NCBI RefSeq assembly: GCF_900091495.1
Contig: NZ_LT607413.1
Span: forward strand, 930,001 to 994,000
Direction: 5' to 3'
Source of the DNA: Micromonospora echinospora
GTDB taxonomy: Bacteria; Actinomycetota; Actinomycetes; Mycobacteriales; Micromonosporaceae
DNA: 64,000 bases
The stretch's first letter is position 1. Each line of letters starts with the position of its first letter. The translations under genes were made by a program, and so were the position numbers. Below are positions 1 to 7,160 of this stretch, piece after piece. The notes beneath the pieces were generated by a model. That model was not told the origin of the DNA and searched no databases. It saw only the letters and a list, made by a program, of their open reading frames with translations.

Positions 1-489
1 GTAGCGGCCGGCGAGCCGGGCGGCGACCAGGTCGGGTTCCAGGTACACCCGCTGGCCGGCGATCTCCAGGCTGAGCAACGGATGGTCGAACAGAGCGGGT
101 GACGCGTCATCGTCGGCGGCGGTCAGCAGTTCCCGGGACCGCTCGTGCCGCTGTGTCAGGCCGTCGGCGTTCAGGTCGGTCCAGGTGGGCACCCCGCCCG
201 GCGACACCCCGAGCCGTTCGGCGACCAGGCGCAGCAGTTCCGCGCCGCCGTCGGCCTTGACCTGCGCCTCGAACGCGTTACCCCGGCTGATCGCGAACCG
301 GGACTGCCCGAACCGGGCGGGAAAGCCGATCCGCTCCGCCAGCCGGGGCTTGTCCACGCCGGCCCCGTCCAGCACGGCCCGTCGGGTGCAGCCCGGGTTG
401 CCGGTCAGCGCGGCGATCGTCCGGGCGTTGTGCCGGCGGGCCGGCACGCCGCCCCGGATGGCGGCCAGTCGCTGCTCGGTGGTCGTCAC
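1..489 (-). CDS. Hypothetical protein, truncated by the window edge
   Basis: The first 163 codons of a minus-strand gene are present and remain open to base 1. The start is a GTG (complement of 487-489), giving an N-terminus MTTTEQRLAAIRGG. The segment reads as a soluble protein with a basic first third, then a stretch containing SRGNAFEAQVKADGG and later YLEPDLVAARLAG. A conserved-looking glutamate (FEAQVK) followed by a hydrophobic strand ending in an acidic pair (LEPDLV) is loosely reminiscent of PD-(D/E)XK nucleases of the RecB type. That is a guess, because the catalytic core would lie mostly outside the window. The coding frame is supported by strong third-position GC bias and the absence of stops. 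No function is assigned. Confidence 0.6.
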   Translation of the reverse strand, partial: MTTTEQRLAAIRGGVPARRHNARTIAALTGNPGCTRRAVLDGAGVDKPRLAERIGFPARFGQSRFAISRGNAFEAQVKADGGAELLRLVAERLGVSPGGVPTWTDLNADGLTQRHERSRELLTAADDDASPALFDHPLLSLEIAGQRVYLEPDLVAARLAGRY

Positions 490-591
490 GACAGGCCACG
501 ATAGGCGCTCCAGTCCCGCCCCGCCCGCACCGGCACCCCGGGGCGTCGCGGTTGCCGGGCGCGCGGGGTGGGCTGGGGTGGGGTGCAGTTT

Positions 592-644
592 GGTGGTAGC
601 AGGGGTCCCCTGTTACCGCTTTTTGATGAGGAGGGGGCCCTGCA
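592..644 (+). repeat. Interspersed palindromic repeat, copy A
   Basis: This copy carries two GGGG/CCCC palindromes separated by the spacer CGCTTTTTGATGAGG. The left arm GGTAGCAGGGG-T-CCCCTGTTACC can fold on itself with one G-T wobble. The right arm (AGGGGGCCCTGC) has lost one base relative to the other copies. It lies between two minus-strand genes. The same element recurs at 9625, 11493 and 34626. Confidence 0.9.
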
Positions 645-696
645 GGCACCTCAGCCAGGCACCTCAGCCGGGCATGTCAGCCGGGCATGTCAGCGG
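645..696 (+). repeat. Four tandem 13-bp units
   Basis: Immediately after repeat copy A there are four head-to-tail 13-bp units: two of the form GGCACCTCAGCC(A/G) and two of the form GGCATGTCAGC(C/G)G. The first unit corresponds to the flank GGCACCTC also seen beside copy B at 9.68 kb, so this looks like local expansion of the element's edge. The rest of the gap (697-867) shows only a short inverted repeat near 751-767 (CGGCGTC-GAC-GACGCCG), which might act as a terminator for the zinc-ribbon gene. Confidence 0.85.
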
Positions 697-867
697 CCGG
701 TGGAGCGGTTCCGGGGGGAACGGGGCAGCCGCGCCCCGGCGGACGGCCGACGGCGGCGTCGACGACGCCGCACCGGGGTGCAGGGTGGCCGGGACACGGT
801 GTGGGTGGGCGGCTCGTCGGGCGGGGTCGGGGCGCGGCCGATCAGCCAGCAGAGGAAGCGGGTCATC

Positions 868-1101
868 TCAGCCGACCGGGAGGCGCTGCGCCTCGTGTTT
901 CCCGATGACGTACTCCGCGCCGCAGAACGAGCACTGCCGCACGTAGCGGGTGCGGATCGGGATCAGCGGGACGAAGAACACGCTGAACCTCGTCGACCGC
1001 TTGGTGATCACCTGGGCGGCGTGGTTGCCGCAGTTCGGGCAGACCATGGCGACCACGCCCGACCGGCTGACCGAGGTACGGAGTCCGAAGATGAGGAACA
1101 T
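868..1101 (-). CDS. Small zinc-ribbon protein
   Basis: A 77-residue protein beginning MFLIFGLRTSVSRSG. It has one CPNC pair near residues 21-24 and one CSFC pair near 57-60, which together form a four-cysteine zinc ribbon. The two pairs are separated by a basic and hydrophobic segment (RSTRFSVFFVPLIPIRTRY). This matches the small actinobacterial zinc-ribbon proteins of the zinc_ribbon_15 type, whose function is unknown. The ATG at 1101 was chosen because it is the only plausible start that leaves the cysteines near the N-terminal third. A longer reading in the same frame would run antisense through the SRPBCC gene. It may be transcribed downstream of the ArsR/SRPBCC pair. Confidence 0.75.
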   Translation of the reverse strand: MFLIFGLRTSVSRSGVVAMVCPNCGNHAAQVITKRSTRFSVFFVPLIPIRTRYVRQCSFCGAEYVIGKHEAQRLPVG

Positions 1102-1139
1102 CGCCGGGCAGTACCCCGATCGGCCGGCCGCTAACGGTG

Positions 1140-1970
1140 TCAGAGCCAGATCGGCCGCCAGTCCGGCACCTCGTGGTAGCGGCGCAGCTCGGCGAGACCG
1201 GCGACGGAGCCACCCCAGGCGGCGTACGGCGGGTTCTGCTCGTCGAAGCCGCTCTGCACGAAGGTCAGCCGGGTCCGGCCCTCGGACTCGTCGAGTTCCC
1301 AGGTGGTGACGCCGGTCGGTCCCCAGTCGACCGACATCCGCCGTCCCGGCTCCAGGTCGACGACCTTCGCCGCGTAGCCGGACTCGAACCCGCCCATGGC
1401 GTACCGGCCGCCGACCCAGGGCTCGATGCCGATCGGGTACCCGAACCAGGCGCTGGCCTGCTCGGAGTCGATGAGCGAGGTGTAGACGGCGTCCATCGGC
1501 GCGTCGATGAGCAGCTCGCCGCGCAGGTCGGTGGAGGTGAAGTCGACCTTCGGCAGCAGGGGACGCCCCTCCAGGTGGGCGGCGAGGTTGGCGATGCCCA
1601 GCGACCACCAGGTCTGGAGCACGCCCCGGATGTTGCTGCCGCTGATCGCCTCGGCGAAGTCGAAGTGCGTCTGGGTGAGGGTGAGGATCGTCGCGTCCGG
1701 ACCGTCCTCGGCCAGGTTGATCGTGGTGGTGGTCTCCTCGCCGCCGAGCAGCCAGGTGAACCGCAGGTCGTGGTCGTCGACGTGCAGCAGCCGCTGGTGC
1801 GGGGCGTCCCCCTCGGGGGTGTTGCGGCCCCAGAACGCGTACCGGTCCGGCAGCTCCACCTCGGCGTGCTCGGTGAGCCAGGTCCGCAGTTCGGCCGGGT
1901 CGGTGAGGGCGTGGTGGACGGTCTTGCGCGGCGCGTCCAGACGGGCCCGGATGGTCATCGGCTCAGTCAC
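1140..1970 (-). CDS. SRPBCC / AHSA1-type protein with two START-like domains
   Basis: A 276-residue cytosolic protein. The N-terminal half (about 1-135, MTIRARLDAPRKTVHHALTD...) and the C-terminal half (about 150-270, LRGELLIDAPMDAVYTSLID...) are each SRPBCC/AHSA1 folds, and each begins with the typical beta strand followed by a helix-grip. Such proteins bind hydrophobic ligands or clients, and the ligand here cannot be deduced. The GTG start at 1970 overlaps the last 8 bases of the upstream ArsR-type gene (GTGACTGA), so translation is probably coupled. An ArsR regulator followed by an AHSA1 protein is a common bacterial pair, and the regulator probably controls both genes. Confidence 0.85.
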   Translation of the reverse strand: MTEPMTIRARLDAPRKTVHHALTDPAELRTWLTEHAEVELPDRYAFWGRNTPEGDAPHQRLLHVDDHDLRFTWLLGGEETTTTINLAEDGPDATILTLTQTHFDFAEAISGSNIRGVLQTWWSLGIANLAAHLEGRPLLPKVDFTSTDLRGELLIDAPMDAVYTSLIDSEQASAWFGYPIGIEPWVGGRYAMGGFESGYAAKVVDLEPGRRMSVDWGPTGVTTWELDESEGRTRLTFVQSGFDEQNPPYAAWGGSVAGLAELRRYHEVPDWRPIWL

Positions 1971-2526
1971 GGTCTTCTTCTCCCTTGGGATAGCAGGCGA
2001 CGGCGAGCTTGAAGGCGTCGCCCTCGGCGCCGCCGTAACGGGTGAACAGGTCCTGAAGGGTGGTGCGGAGGTCGGCGAGGAACTCCTGCCGGCGGTCGGC
2101 CGGCACCCGGATCTCCCCGGACACCCCGATGCTGGGCAGCTCGGGGGCGGAGCGGTCGAGCGCCGCCACGTCGGCCTGGACCTGCTCCATCAGGTCGAGC
2201 AGGTGGCCGAGGCTCAGTTCGTCGCGGGCCCGGCGGAGGCCGCCGAGCCGACCGACGAGCCGGGGCGAGAGCCAGTACGACCGGGCGGCGGCCTGGTAGA
2301 TGCCCTCGCTGATGCCGCGCACCCGGCGCTCGGACACCTGCTCGGCCAGCCCGGCCGCGACCAGCTGTTTGACGTGGTAGTAGACCCGTTGCGGGGTCTG
2401 CCCGAGCCGGGTGGCGACCTCGGTGCAGGTGCGCGGCTCGGCGAGCTGCCGCAGCACCTCGACCCGCTGCGGTTTGAGCAGGGTCTCGGCCTGGGCGATC
2501 TCTTCGAGGTACAGGACGTCTCTCAT
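1963..2526 (-). CDS. ArsR-type helix-turn-helix regulator
   Basis: A 187-residue protein with an N-terminal winged helix at about residues 12-75. It includes the segment TCTEVATRLGQTPQRVYYHV (the recognition helix reads QRVYYHVKQL), followed by a wing and a C-terminal region predicted to be helical. The arrangement matches ArsR/HTH_20 regulators that repress their own operon. No metal-binding cysteine cluster is visible, so the signal is probably not arsenite. The ATG at 2526 directly follows an AT-rich stretch, which suggests a short or absent leader. It overlaps the downstream SRPBCC gene, which is probably its co-transcribed partner. Confidence 0.85.
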   Translation of the reverse strand: MRDVLYLEEIAQAETLLKPQRVEVLRQLAEPRTCTEVATRLGQTPQRVYYHVKQLVAAGLAEQVSERRVRGISEGIYQAAARSYWLSPRLVGRLGGLRRARDELSLGHLLDLMEQVQADVAALDRSAPELPSIGVSGEIRVPADRRQEFLADLRTTLQDLFTRYGGAEGDAFKLAVACYPKGEEDRD

Positions 2527-2568
2527 GGCAAAAACCAGCTTGTACGTAAAAACTGATTTTGTCAATCG
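2527..2568 (-). promoter_or_regulatory. AT-rich leader and probable operator of the ArsR/SRPBCC pair
   Basis: About 40 bases immediately upstream of the regulator ATG are far more AT-rich than the surroundings. On the minus strand they contain two similar half-sites, CAGTTTTTACG and CTGGTTTTTGCC, about 16 bases apart. A repeated T-tract directly against the start codon is what an autoregulatory operator overlapping a short-leader promoter would look like. This is an inference. Confidence 0.4.
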
Positions 2569-2612
2569 GGCGCGCGACGGGAGACGGCCGGAGCCGCCCC
2601 GTCGTGAACCGG

Positions 2613-3956
2613 TCAGGGTGTCCAGTCGGGACGCAGCGGATAGTCGTCCGCCCCGTCGGGACCGTTCCGGGTCGCCAGCACCTGGTGCAACTGGATGCCG
2701 TTGCGCTCGAACGCCAGCCGCGAGCCGGCCATGTAGAGCCCCCAGACCCGGGCGGTGCCCGCACCGACCTCCGCCACGCAGTCGTCCCAGTGCGCCACCA
2801 GGTTGCGGCACCAGGCGGCCAGGGTCAGCGCGTAGTGCCGGCGCAGGTTCTCCTCGTGGTGCACCTCCAGCCCGGCGTCGTGGATCTCGCCGACCAGCCG
2901 CCCCGGACCGGCCAGCTCGCCGTCCGGAAAGACGTACCGGTCGATGAAGACGCCGGACCGGTGCGGGGCCCGGTTGTCCGCCCGGGTGATGCAGTGGTTG
3001 AGCAGCCGTCCCCCGGGCCGCAGCCGGTCCCGCAGCGCGCCGAAGTACGCCGGATAGTTGCCCACCCCGATGTGCTCGGTCAGTCCGATGGAGGAGATCG
3101 CGTCGAAGGGCCCGGCCGGCGCGTCCCGGTAGTCCAGGTGCCGCACCTCGGCCAGCGAACCCAGCCCCTCCCGCTCGATCGCCGCCCGCGCCCACTCGGC
3201 CTGGGCCCGGGACAGGGTCACCCCGACCGCGCGGACGCCGTACTCGCGGGCCGCGTGCCGGACCATGCCGCCCCAGCCGCAGCCCACGTCGAGCAGGCGC
3301 ATCCCCGGCCGCAGCGCCAGCTTGCCGGCGACCAGGTCGTACTTGGCCGCCTGGGCCTGCTCCAGGGTGTCGTCCGGGTCGCGGAACAGCGCACAGGTGT
3401 ACGTCATCGACGCGCCGAGCACCTTCTCGTAGAAGGCGTTGGAGACGTCGTAGTGATGCGAGATGGCGGAACTGTCCCGGGACCGGGAGTGCCGCAGCCC
3501 GGCCACCACCCGCCGCCAACGCGGGACGGCCTCCTGCGGCGGGGGCGGCGGCGGGCGCAGCCGCTCCCAGCCCAGCCCGCGCACCAGGACCAGCCCCTCG
3601 GCCAGCGACGGCGGACGCAGCCTCAGCTCGTCCTTGAGCACCCGGAGCGCCTCGTACGGGTCGCCCGGGTGCACCCCGGAGAGGGCCAGGTCACCGCTGA
3701 CGTACGCCCGGGCCATGCCCAGATCCCCCGGAGCGGTCAACAGGTACGACAGTCCCCGCTCCGAGCGGATCGCCAGGGTGATCCCGGCGTCGGCCGGGCC
3801 CACGGCGCTGCCGTCGTACCCGGTGATCCGCACGGGCAGGGGCCCGGTGGTGACGGCGCGGACGACGTCGGCCACGGTCGGACCCGGTGGTCGGCGGCGT
3901 CTCGGCGACGTGGACGCGACGGGCACCGTCTGCTGGTCACGTTCGGTGAGGCTCAC
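2613..3956 (-). CDS. tmsB: SAM-dependent fatty-acyl methyltransferase (TmsB-like, cyclopropane synthase family)
   Basis: A 447-residue member of the cyclopropane-fatty-acyl-phospholipid synthase family. The SAM-binding motif LLDVGCGWGG lies at about residues 221-230. It is followed by VGVTLSRAQAEWA and the family signature SSIGLTEHIGVGNYPAYF. The N-terminal 150 residues form the usual lipid-binding extension with a proline run. The GTG start overlaps the stop of the upstream FAD oxidoreductase (GTGA). In other actinobacteria this methyltransferase plus FAD-oxidoreductase pair (TmsB/TmsA, also BfaB/BfaA) makes 10-methyl branched fatty acids such as tuberculostearic acid. The methyltransferase makes the 10-methylene intermediate and the oxidoreductase reduces it. 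The assignment rests on family and pairing. An ordinary cyclopropane synthase is the alternative. Confidence 0.8.
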   Translation of the reverse strand: MSLTERDQQTVPVASTSPRRRRPPGPTVADVVRAVTTGPLPVRITGYDGSAVGPADAGITLAIRSERGLSYLLTAPGDLGMARAYVSGDLALSGVHPGDPYEALRVLKDELRLRPPSLAEGLVLVRGLGWERLRPPPPPPQEAVPRWRRVVAGLRHSRSRDSSAISHHYDVSNAFYEKVLGASMTYTCALFRDPDDTLEQAQAAKYDLVAGKLALRPGMRLLDVGCGWGGMVRHAAREYGVRAVGVTLSRAQAEWARAAIEREGLGSLAEVRHLDYRDAPAGPFDAISSIGLTEHIGVGNYPAYFGALRDRLRPGGRLLNHCITRADNRAPHRSGVFIDRYVFPDGELAGPGRLVGEIHDAGLEVHHEENLRRHYALTLAAWCRNLVAHWDDCVAEVGAGTARVWGLYMAGSRLAFERNGIQLHQVLATRNGPDGADDYPLRPDWTP

Positions 3957-5446
3957 TGTCGTGCCACCGCCTTCTCGTAGAGTCCGGTGAGCCGGTGTTC
4001 CGGGTCGTATCGGTCCTTGACGGCGTGGTAGGCGGCACCGCCGTACAGCCGGTCGAACTCCGCCCGGGCGTAGTAGGCGTCGGAGTAAAGGGACTTGTGC
4101 CCGCCGGTCCGGGCCACCGCCCGCTCCACGGCCCGGTTCACGTCGCCGTCGGCGGCGCCCCGGGCGATCGGCACGCTGCCCCAGAAACCCACGTTGACGT
4201 AGGTCTCGCCGGGACGCAGCGGGTACAGCGGCCAGACCCGGGCCGAACCGGGGCCGGCCACCTCCCTCAGCCGCAGCGGGCAGAGCCAGACCGGCGCCAT
4301 GCCCACCTCGTGGGCGAACCAACGCAGGAAGTCGGCGGTGCCGGCGAGCGGGATCTCCACGTCCTGCACCACCCGCTCCCGGGGCGCCCGCCCCCGCCAG
4401 CGGTCCACCCGGGCGGCGACGCCGTAGCGCTGCTCCAGCCGGACCAGGCGGTGGTAGACGTCGCTGCGTCGCCAGCGGGACGGCCAGAGCCGGCGCACCA
4501 CCGGGTGCTGCGCGCCGAACGCCCGGGAGCACCAGAACCAGTCGGTGTCCCAGCGCCACAGGTAGTCGTGGGTGGTCAGCAGGTCGTGCCCGCGCCGGGA
4601 CAGCGACCGGTAGTAGATCTCCCGGCCGGTGTAGTCACTGGGCCGTTGCCCACCGCCGGCCGGGGACACGCCGCCGGCCGGGCGCGCGTCATCGGCCGGG
4701 CGTTCCTCGTCGGCCGGGCGCGCGTCGTCGGTGAAGGCGCCCAGCACCAGATACGCCTCGTCCGGGGCGAACACCACCCCGTCCATCGCGTCGACCGGAC
4801 GACCCGCCCACATCCGGGTGGTGGTCACCGCGCCGATCGCGTCGACCAGCGTGTCCAGGTCGGTGAAGCGGACGTTGCGCAGGGCGACGTACCGGCGGAC
4901 CGGTTGCAGCTCGATCCGGAGCCGGGTGGCGTAGCCAAGGCTGCCCAGCGAGTTCGGAAAGGCCGCGAAGAGGTCGGCGTGCGGGCCGTCCGGGCCGATG
5001 GTGAGCAGGTCACCCGCGCCGGTGAGCACGTCCATCTCGACCACCGACTCGTGCGGCAGGCCGTTACGGAACGAGGTCGACTCGATGCCGAGGCCGGTCA
5101 CCGCCCCACCCAGCGTGATCGTGCGCAGCTGCGGCACCACCAGCGGCATCAGCCCGTACGACAGGGTCACCGCGACCAGGTCCTCGTAGGTGCACATGCC
5201 CTGCACGTCGGCGGTGCGGGCCACCGGGTCGACCCCGAGCACCCCGGTCAGGCCACCGACGTCCAGCCCCGGGGACGCGGTGGCCGCCCTCGGACGGAAC
5301 AGGTTGGAGGTCCGCTTGGCCAGCCGGACCGGCTCGCCGGCCGGCACCGCCGCGTACGACCGGCGGAGTGCCTCGACGGCCCGGCCGTGCCGGTCACCTG
5401 CCGGTCCGTGCGGGTCACCCACCCGCTCCACACGCAGCGCGCACAC
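3953..5446 (-). CDS. tmsA: FAD-dependent oxidoreductase (TmsA-like)
   Basis: A 497-residue FAD_binding_4 oxidoreductase. The flavin-binding region lies at about residues 40-190 and includes GMCTYEDLVAVTL and LRTITLGGAVTGLGIE. The C-terminal half resembles delta-24-sterol-reductase-like enzymes (ending LYGGAAYHAVKDRYDP). It sits 5' of, and overlaps, the tmsB-like methyltransferase. By analogy with TmsA/BfaA it would reduce the 10-methylene acyl intermediate to the 10-methyl acid using NAD(P)H. The GTG start at 5446 is preceded by an AGGGTG ribosome-binding site. It carries a low-complexity insertion (DDARPA repeats) around residues 240-258, encoded by an 18-bp tandem repeat. Confidence 0.78.
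   Translation of the reverse strand: MCALRVERVGDPHGPAGDRHGRAVEALRRSYAAVPAGEPVRLAKRTSNLFRPRAATASPGLDVGGLTGVLGVDPVARTADVQGMCTYEDLVAVTLSYGLMPLVVPQLRTITLGGAVTGLGIESTSFRNGLPHESVVEMDVLTGAGDLLTIGPDGPHADLFAAFPNSLGSLGYATRLRIELQPVRRYVALRNVRFTDLDTLVDAIGAVTTTRMWAGRPVDAMDGVVFAPDEAYLVLGAFTDDARPADEERPADDARPAGGVSPAGGGQRPSDYTGREIYYRSLSRRGHDLLTTHDYLWRWDTDWFWCSRAFGAQHPVVRRLWPSRWRRSDVYHRLVRLEQRYGVAARVDRWRGRAPRERVVQDVEIPLAGTADFLRWFAHEVGMAPVWLCPLRLREVAGPGSARVWPLYPLRPGETYVNVGFWGSVPIARGAADGDVNRAVERAVARTGGHKSLYSDAYYARAEFDRLYGGAAYHAVKDRYDPEHRLTGLYEKAVARQ
4676..4729 (-). repeat. 18-bp tandem repeat within the tmsA-like gene
   Basis: Three 18-bp units beginning GGCCGGGCG encode the hexapeptides DDARPA, DEERPA and DDARPA on the minus strand. 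A related unit precedes them. The repeat keeps the frame and probably forms a surface loop, so it looks like a slippage-driven expansion. Confidence 0.8.
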
Positions 5447-5569
5447 GCCATCACCCTACGCTGAAACGGGCGGATATGCGTGTTGTCCACGATGGCTTTT
5501 CGCAGGTCAGATAGCTGAAGGCGGGTGGGCCCGCCGGCCGGGCGCGGCCGACCGGGATACCGTCCGGGC

Positions 5570-6049
5570 ATGACGACACCCGCGTTCGCCGCCCTGGACG
5601 CCCTGGAACTGCCGTACCGGGTCATCCGGCACGGCCCGGTCCGCAGCCTCGCCGAGGCCGCCGCCGCACGTGGCGTGCCGGTTCCCGACGTGGTCAAGAC
5701 CATCGTGGTCCGGCGCGGCGAGGACGACTACGTCTTCGTGCTCACCCCGGGCGACCGGGTGGTCTCCTGGCCGAAGCTGCGGGCCCTGCTCGGAGTCAAC
5801 CGGCTCTCCATGCCGGACGCGGAGACCGCGCGGGCGGTCACCGGCTACGAACGCGGGACCATCACCCCGTTCGGCGCGACCGCCGGGTGGCCGGTCGTCG
5901 CCGACGAGCGGATGCGCGGTCGTCTGGTCACGCTCGGGGCCGGCGCGCACGGGGTCGCCGTCGCGGTGGACGCCGACGCCGCCCTGCTCAGCCTGGAGGC
6001 CACCGTCGCCGACGTCACCGACCCCGACCCGGCGCTGCCCGACTCCTGA
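5570..6049 (+). CDS. YbaK/EbsC-family aminoacyl-tRNA deacylase
   Basis: A 159-residue protein that is almost entirely one YbaK/prolyl-tRNA-synthetase-associated domain. Visible landmarks are RSLAEAAAARGVPVPDVVKTIVVRR, with the conserved lysine after the VV pair, and ALLGVNRLSMPDAETA followed by GTITPFG. Members hydrolyse mischarged tRNAs such as Cys-tRNA(Pro), and free-standing ones act in the cytosol. Its specificity cannot be told from sequence alone. The ATG at 5570 begins MTTPAFAALDALELPYRV, the normal N-terminus for the family. A longer reading from 5525 would add a low-complexity GC-rich leader. It is divergent from tmsA across about 120 bases and probably shares an intergenic promoter region with it. 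Confidence 0.85.
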   Translation: MTTPAFAALDALELPYRVIRHGPVRSLAEAAAARGVPVPDVVKTIVVRRGEDDYVFVLTPGDRVVSWPKLRALLGVNRLSMPDAETARAVTGYERGTITPFGATAGWPVVADERMRGRLVTLGAGAHGVAVAVDADAALLSLEATVADVTDPDPALPDS

Positions 6050-6126
6050 CCGGGGCAGGGCACGGCTGACCCGGCAGGGCACGGCGCAAGATGGCCGCGC
6101 CGGTGGACGGGGCATAGCCTGGGCGC

Positions 6127-6411
6127 ATGCCGAAAGCCGTCTGGAACGATTTGGTGATCGCCGAGAGCGACGACACGGTGGTGGTCGAGGGCAACCACTA
6201 CTTCCCCCGCGCCGCGCTCCGGGACGACCTGGTCCGGGAGTCCGACACCCACACGTCCTGCCCGTGGAAGGGCACCGCCTCCTACCTCAGCCTGGAGCAC
6301 GAGGGCCGGACCAGTGCGGACGCCGTCTGGTACTACCCGGAGCCGAAGCCCGAGGCGGAGATGGTCCGCGGCCGGGTGGCGTTCTGGAAGGACGTCACGG
6401 TCGTCGACTGA
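6127..6411 (+). CDS. DUF427 family protein
   Basis: A 94-residue protein comprising one complete DUF427 domain: N-terminal VWNDLVIAESDDTVVVEGNHYFP, then SDTHTSCPWKGTASYLSLE, and C-terminal AVWYYPEPKPEAEMVRGRVAFWKDV. The family is a small beta-tent fold that is widespread in actinobacteria. Its biochemical role is unknown. The SCPWKG and WYYP motifs are the family hallmarks. The gene lies 77 bases after the YbaK-type gene on the same strand and could share its transcript. Confidence 0.85.
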   Translation: MPKAVWNDLVIAESDDTVVVEGNHYFPRAALRDDLVRESDTHTSCPWKGTASYLSLEHEGRTSADAVWYYPEPKPEAEMVRGRVAFWKDVTVVD

Positions 6412-6559
6412 CGACGGGGCCGACCCGGTCAACCGGCTGGCCGCCGGGCCGGGGTCGGTCGACCGGCCGCGACGCCCGGGGCGGCCTGCTGACCGCGCGG
6501 CCGGGGCCGGTCCACCGGTTGCGGCGGCCGGGGTCGGCCGACTGGCCGCACCGGCCGGG

Positions 6560-7027
6560 TCAGCCGGTGGCGCGCAGGGCGCGCAGCTCGGCCAGGTGCA
6601 GCGGCAGGTGCACGCGGCCGTGCAGGTCCAGGGTGCGGCCCCAGGGCAGCGCCTCGTCCACCCGCAGCTCGAACCCCTCCCGCAGGTGGGTCTCGACCAA
6701 CGTCCGGGACGCCGGGCCGAGCTGGTCGGCCAGCGCACAGAGCCGCCGGCTGGTCTCCCCGAACAGGGTGATCAGCCCGGCCATGCCGCCGTGCTGGACG
6801 ACCACCGCGTCGAGCTGCGGCCGGTGGATGTCCTCCAGGTCGTAGTAGGCGTACGTCGAGCCGGCGATCACCGCCTCGGTCGCCTCGCTCATCAGCTCGT
6901 CGTTGACGGCAAGGTGGGCCACGATCTGCTCGGCGCTCAACCCGCCGTCCCGGGGCGGGCCGAACCCGCCCGCCTCCACCTCGGCGAGCAGGACGTCATA
7001 CGTCCGGCGCAGCTCGGCGGTCTCCAT
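6560..7027 (-). CDS. DinB-like / maleylpyruvate-isomerase-type helical protein
   Basis: A 155-residue all-helical protein starting METAELRRTYDVLLAEV. A histidine occurs at IVAHLAVND (about residue 38), and the C-terminus HLPLHLAELRAL places further histidines where DinB-superfamily proteins bind a metal ion. Actinobacterial DinB-like proteins are often mycothiol-dependent transferases or isomerases. That substrate is not demonstrated here. The gene stands alone, convergent with the DUF427 gene. The ATG at 7027 has no competing in-frame start. The assignment is by fold-like pattern only, so the family is tentative while the gene itself is well supported. Confidence 0.65.
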   Translation of the reverse strand: METAELRRTYDVLLAEVEAGGFGPPRDGGLSAEQIVAHLAVNDELMSEATEAVIAGSTYAYYDLEDIHRPQLDAVVVQHGGMAGLITLFGETSRRLCALADQLGPASRTLVETHLREGFELRVDEALPWGRTLDLHGRVHLPLHLAELRALRATG

Positions 7028-7160
7028 CCGCCCAGCGTAGGCGTCGACCGCGCGACGGCGGGCCGATTCCGTCCCGGCACGACAGCCGAGGACGGCCCGG
7101 CGCCGGCACGACAGACATCCGGGGACGGGTCGGCCGGTACGACGGCCACGGGGTGAAGCC

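Noticed and set aside
2613-4559. Longer 648-codon reading of the tmsB-like gene
   Set aside because: The extension runs antisense-like through tmsA in another frame. The GTGA overlap at 3953-3956 gives the normal N-terminus and length.
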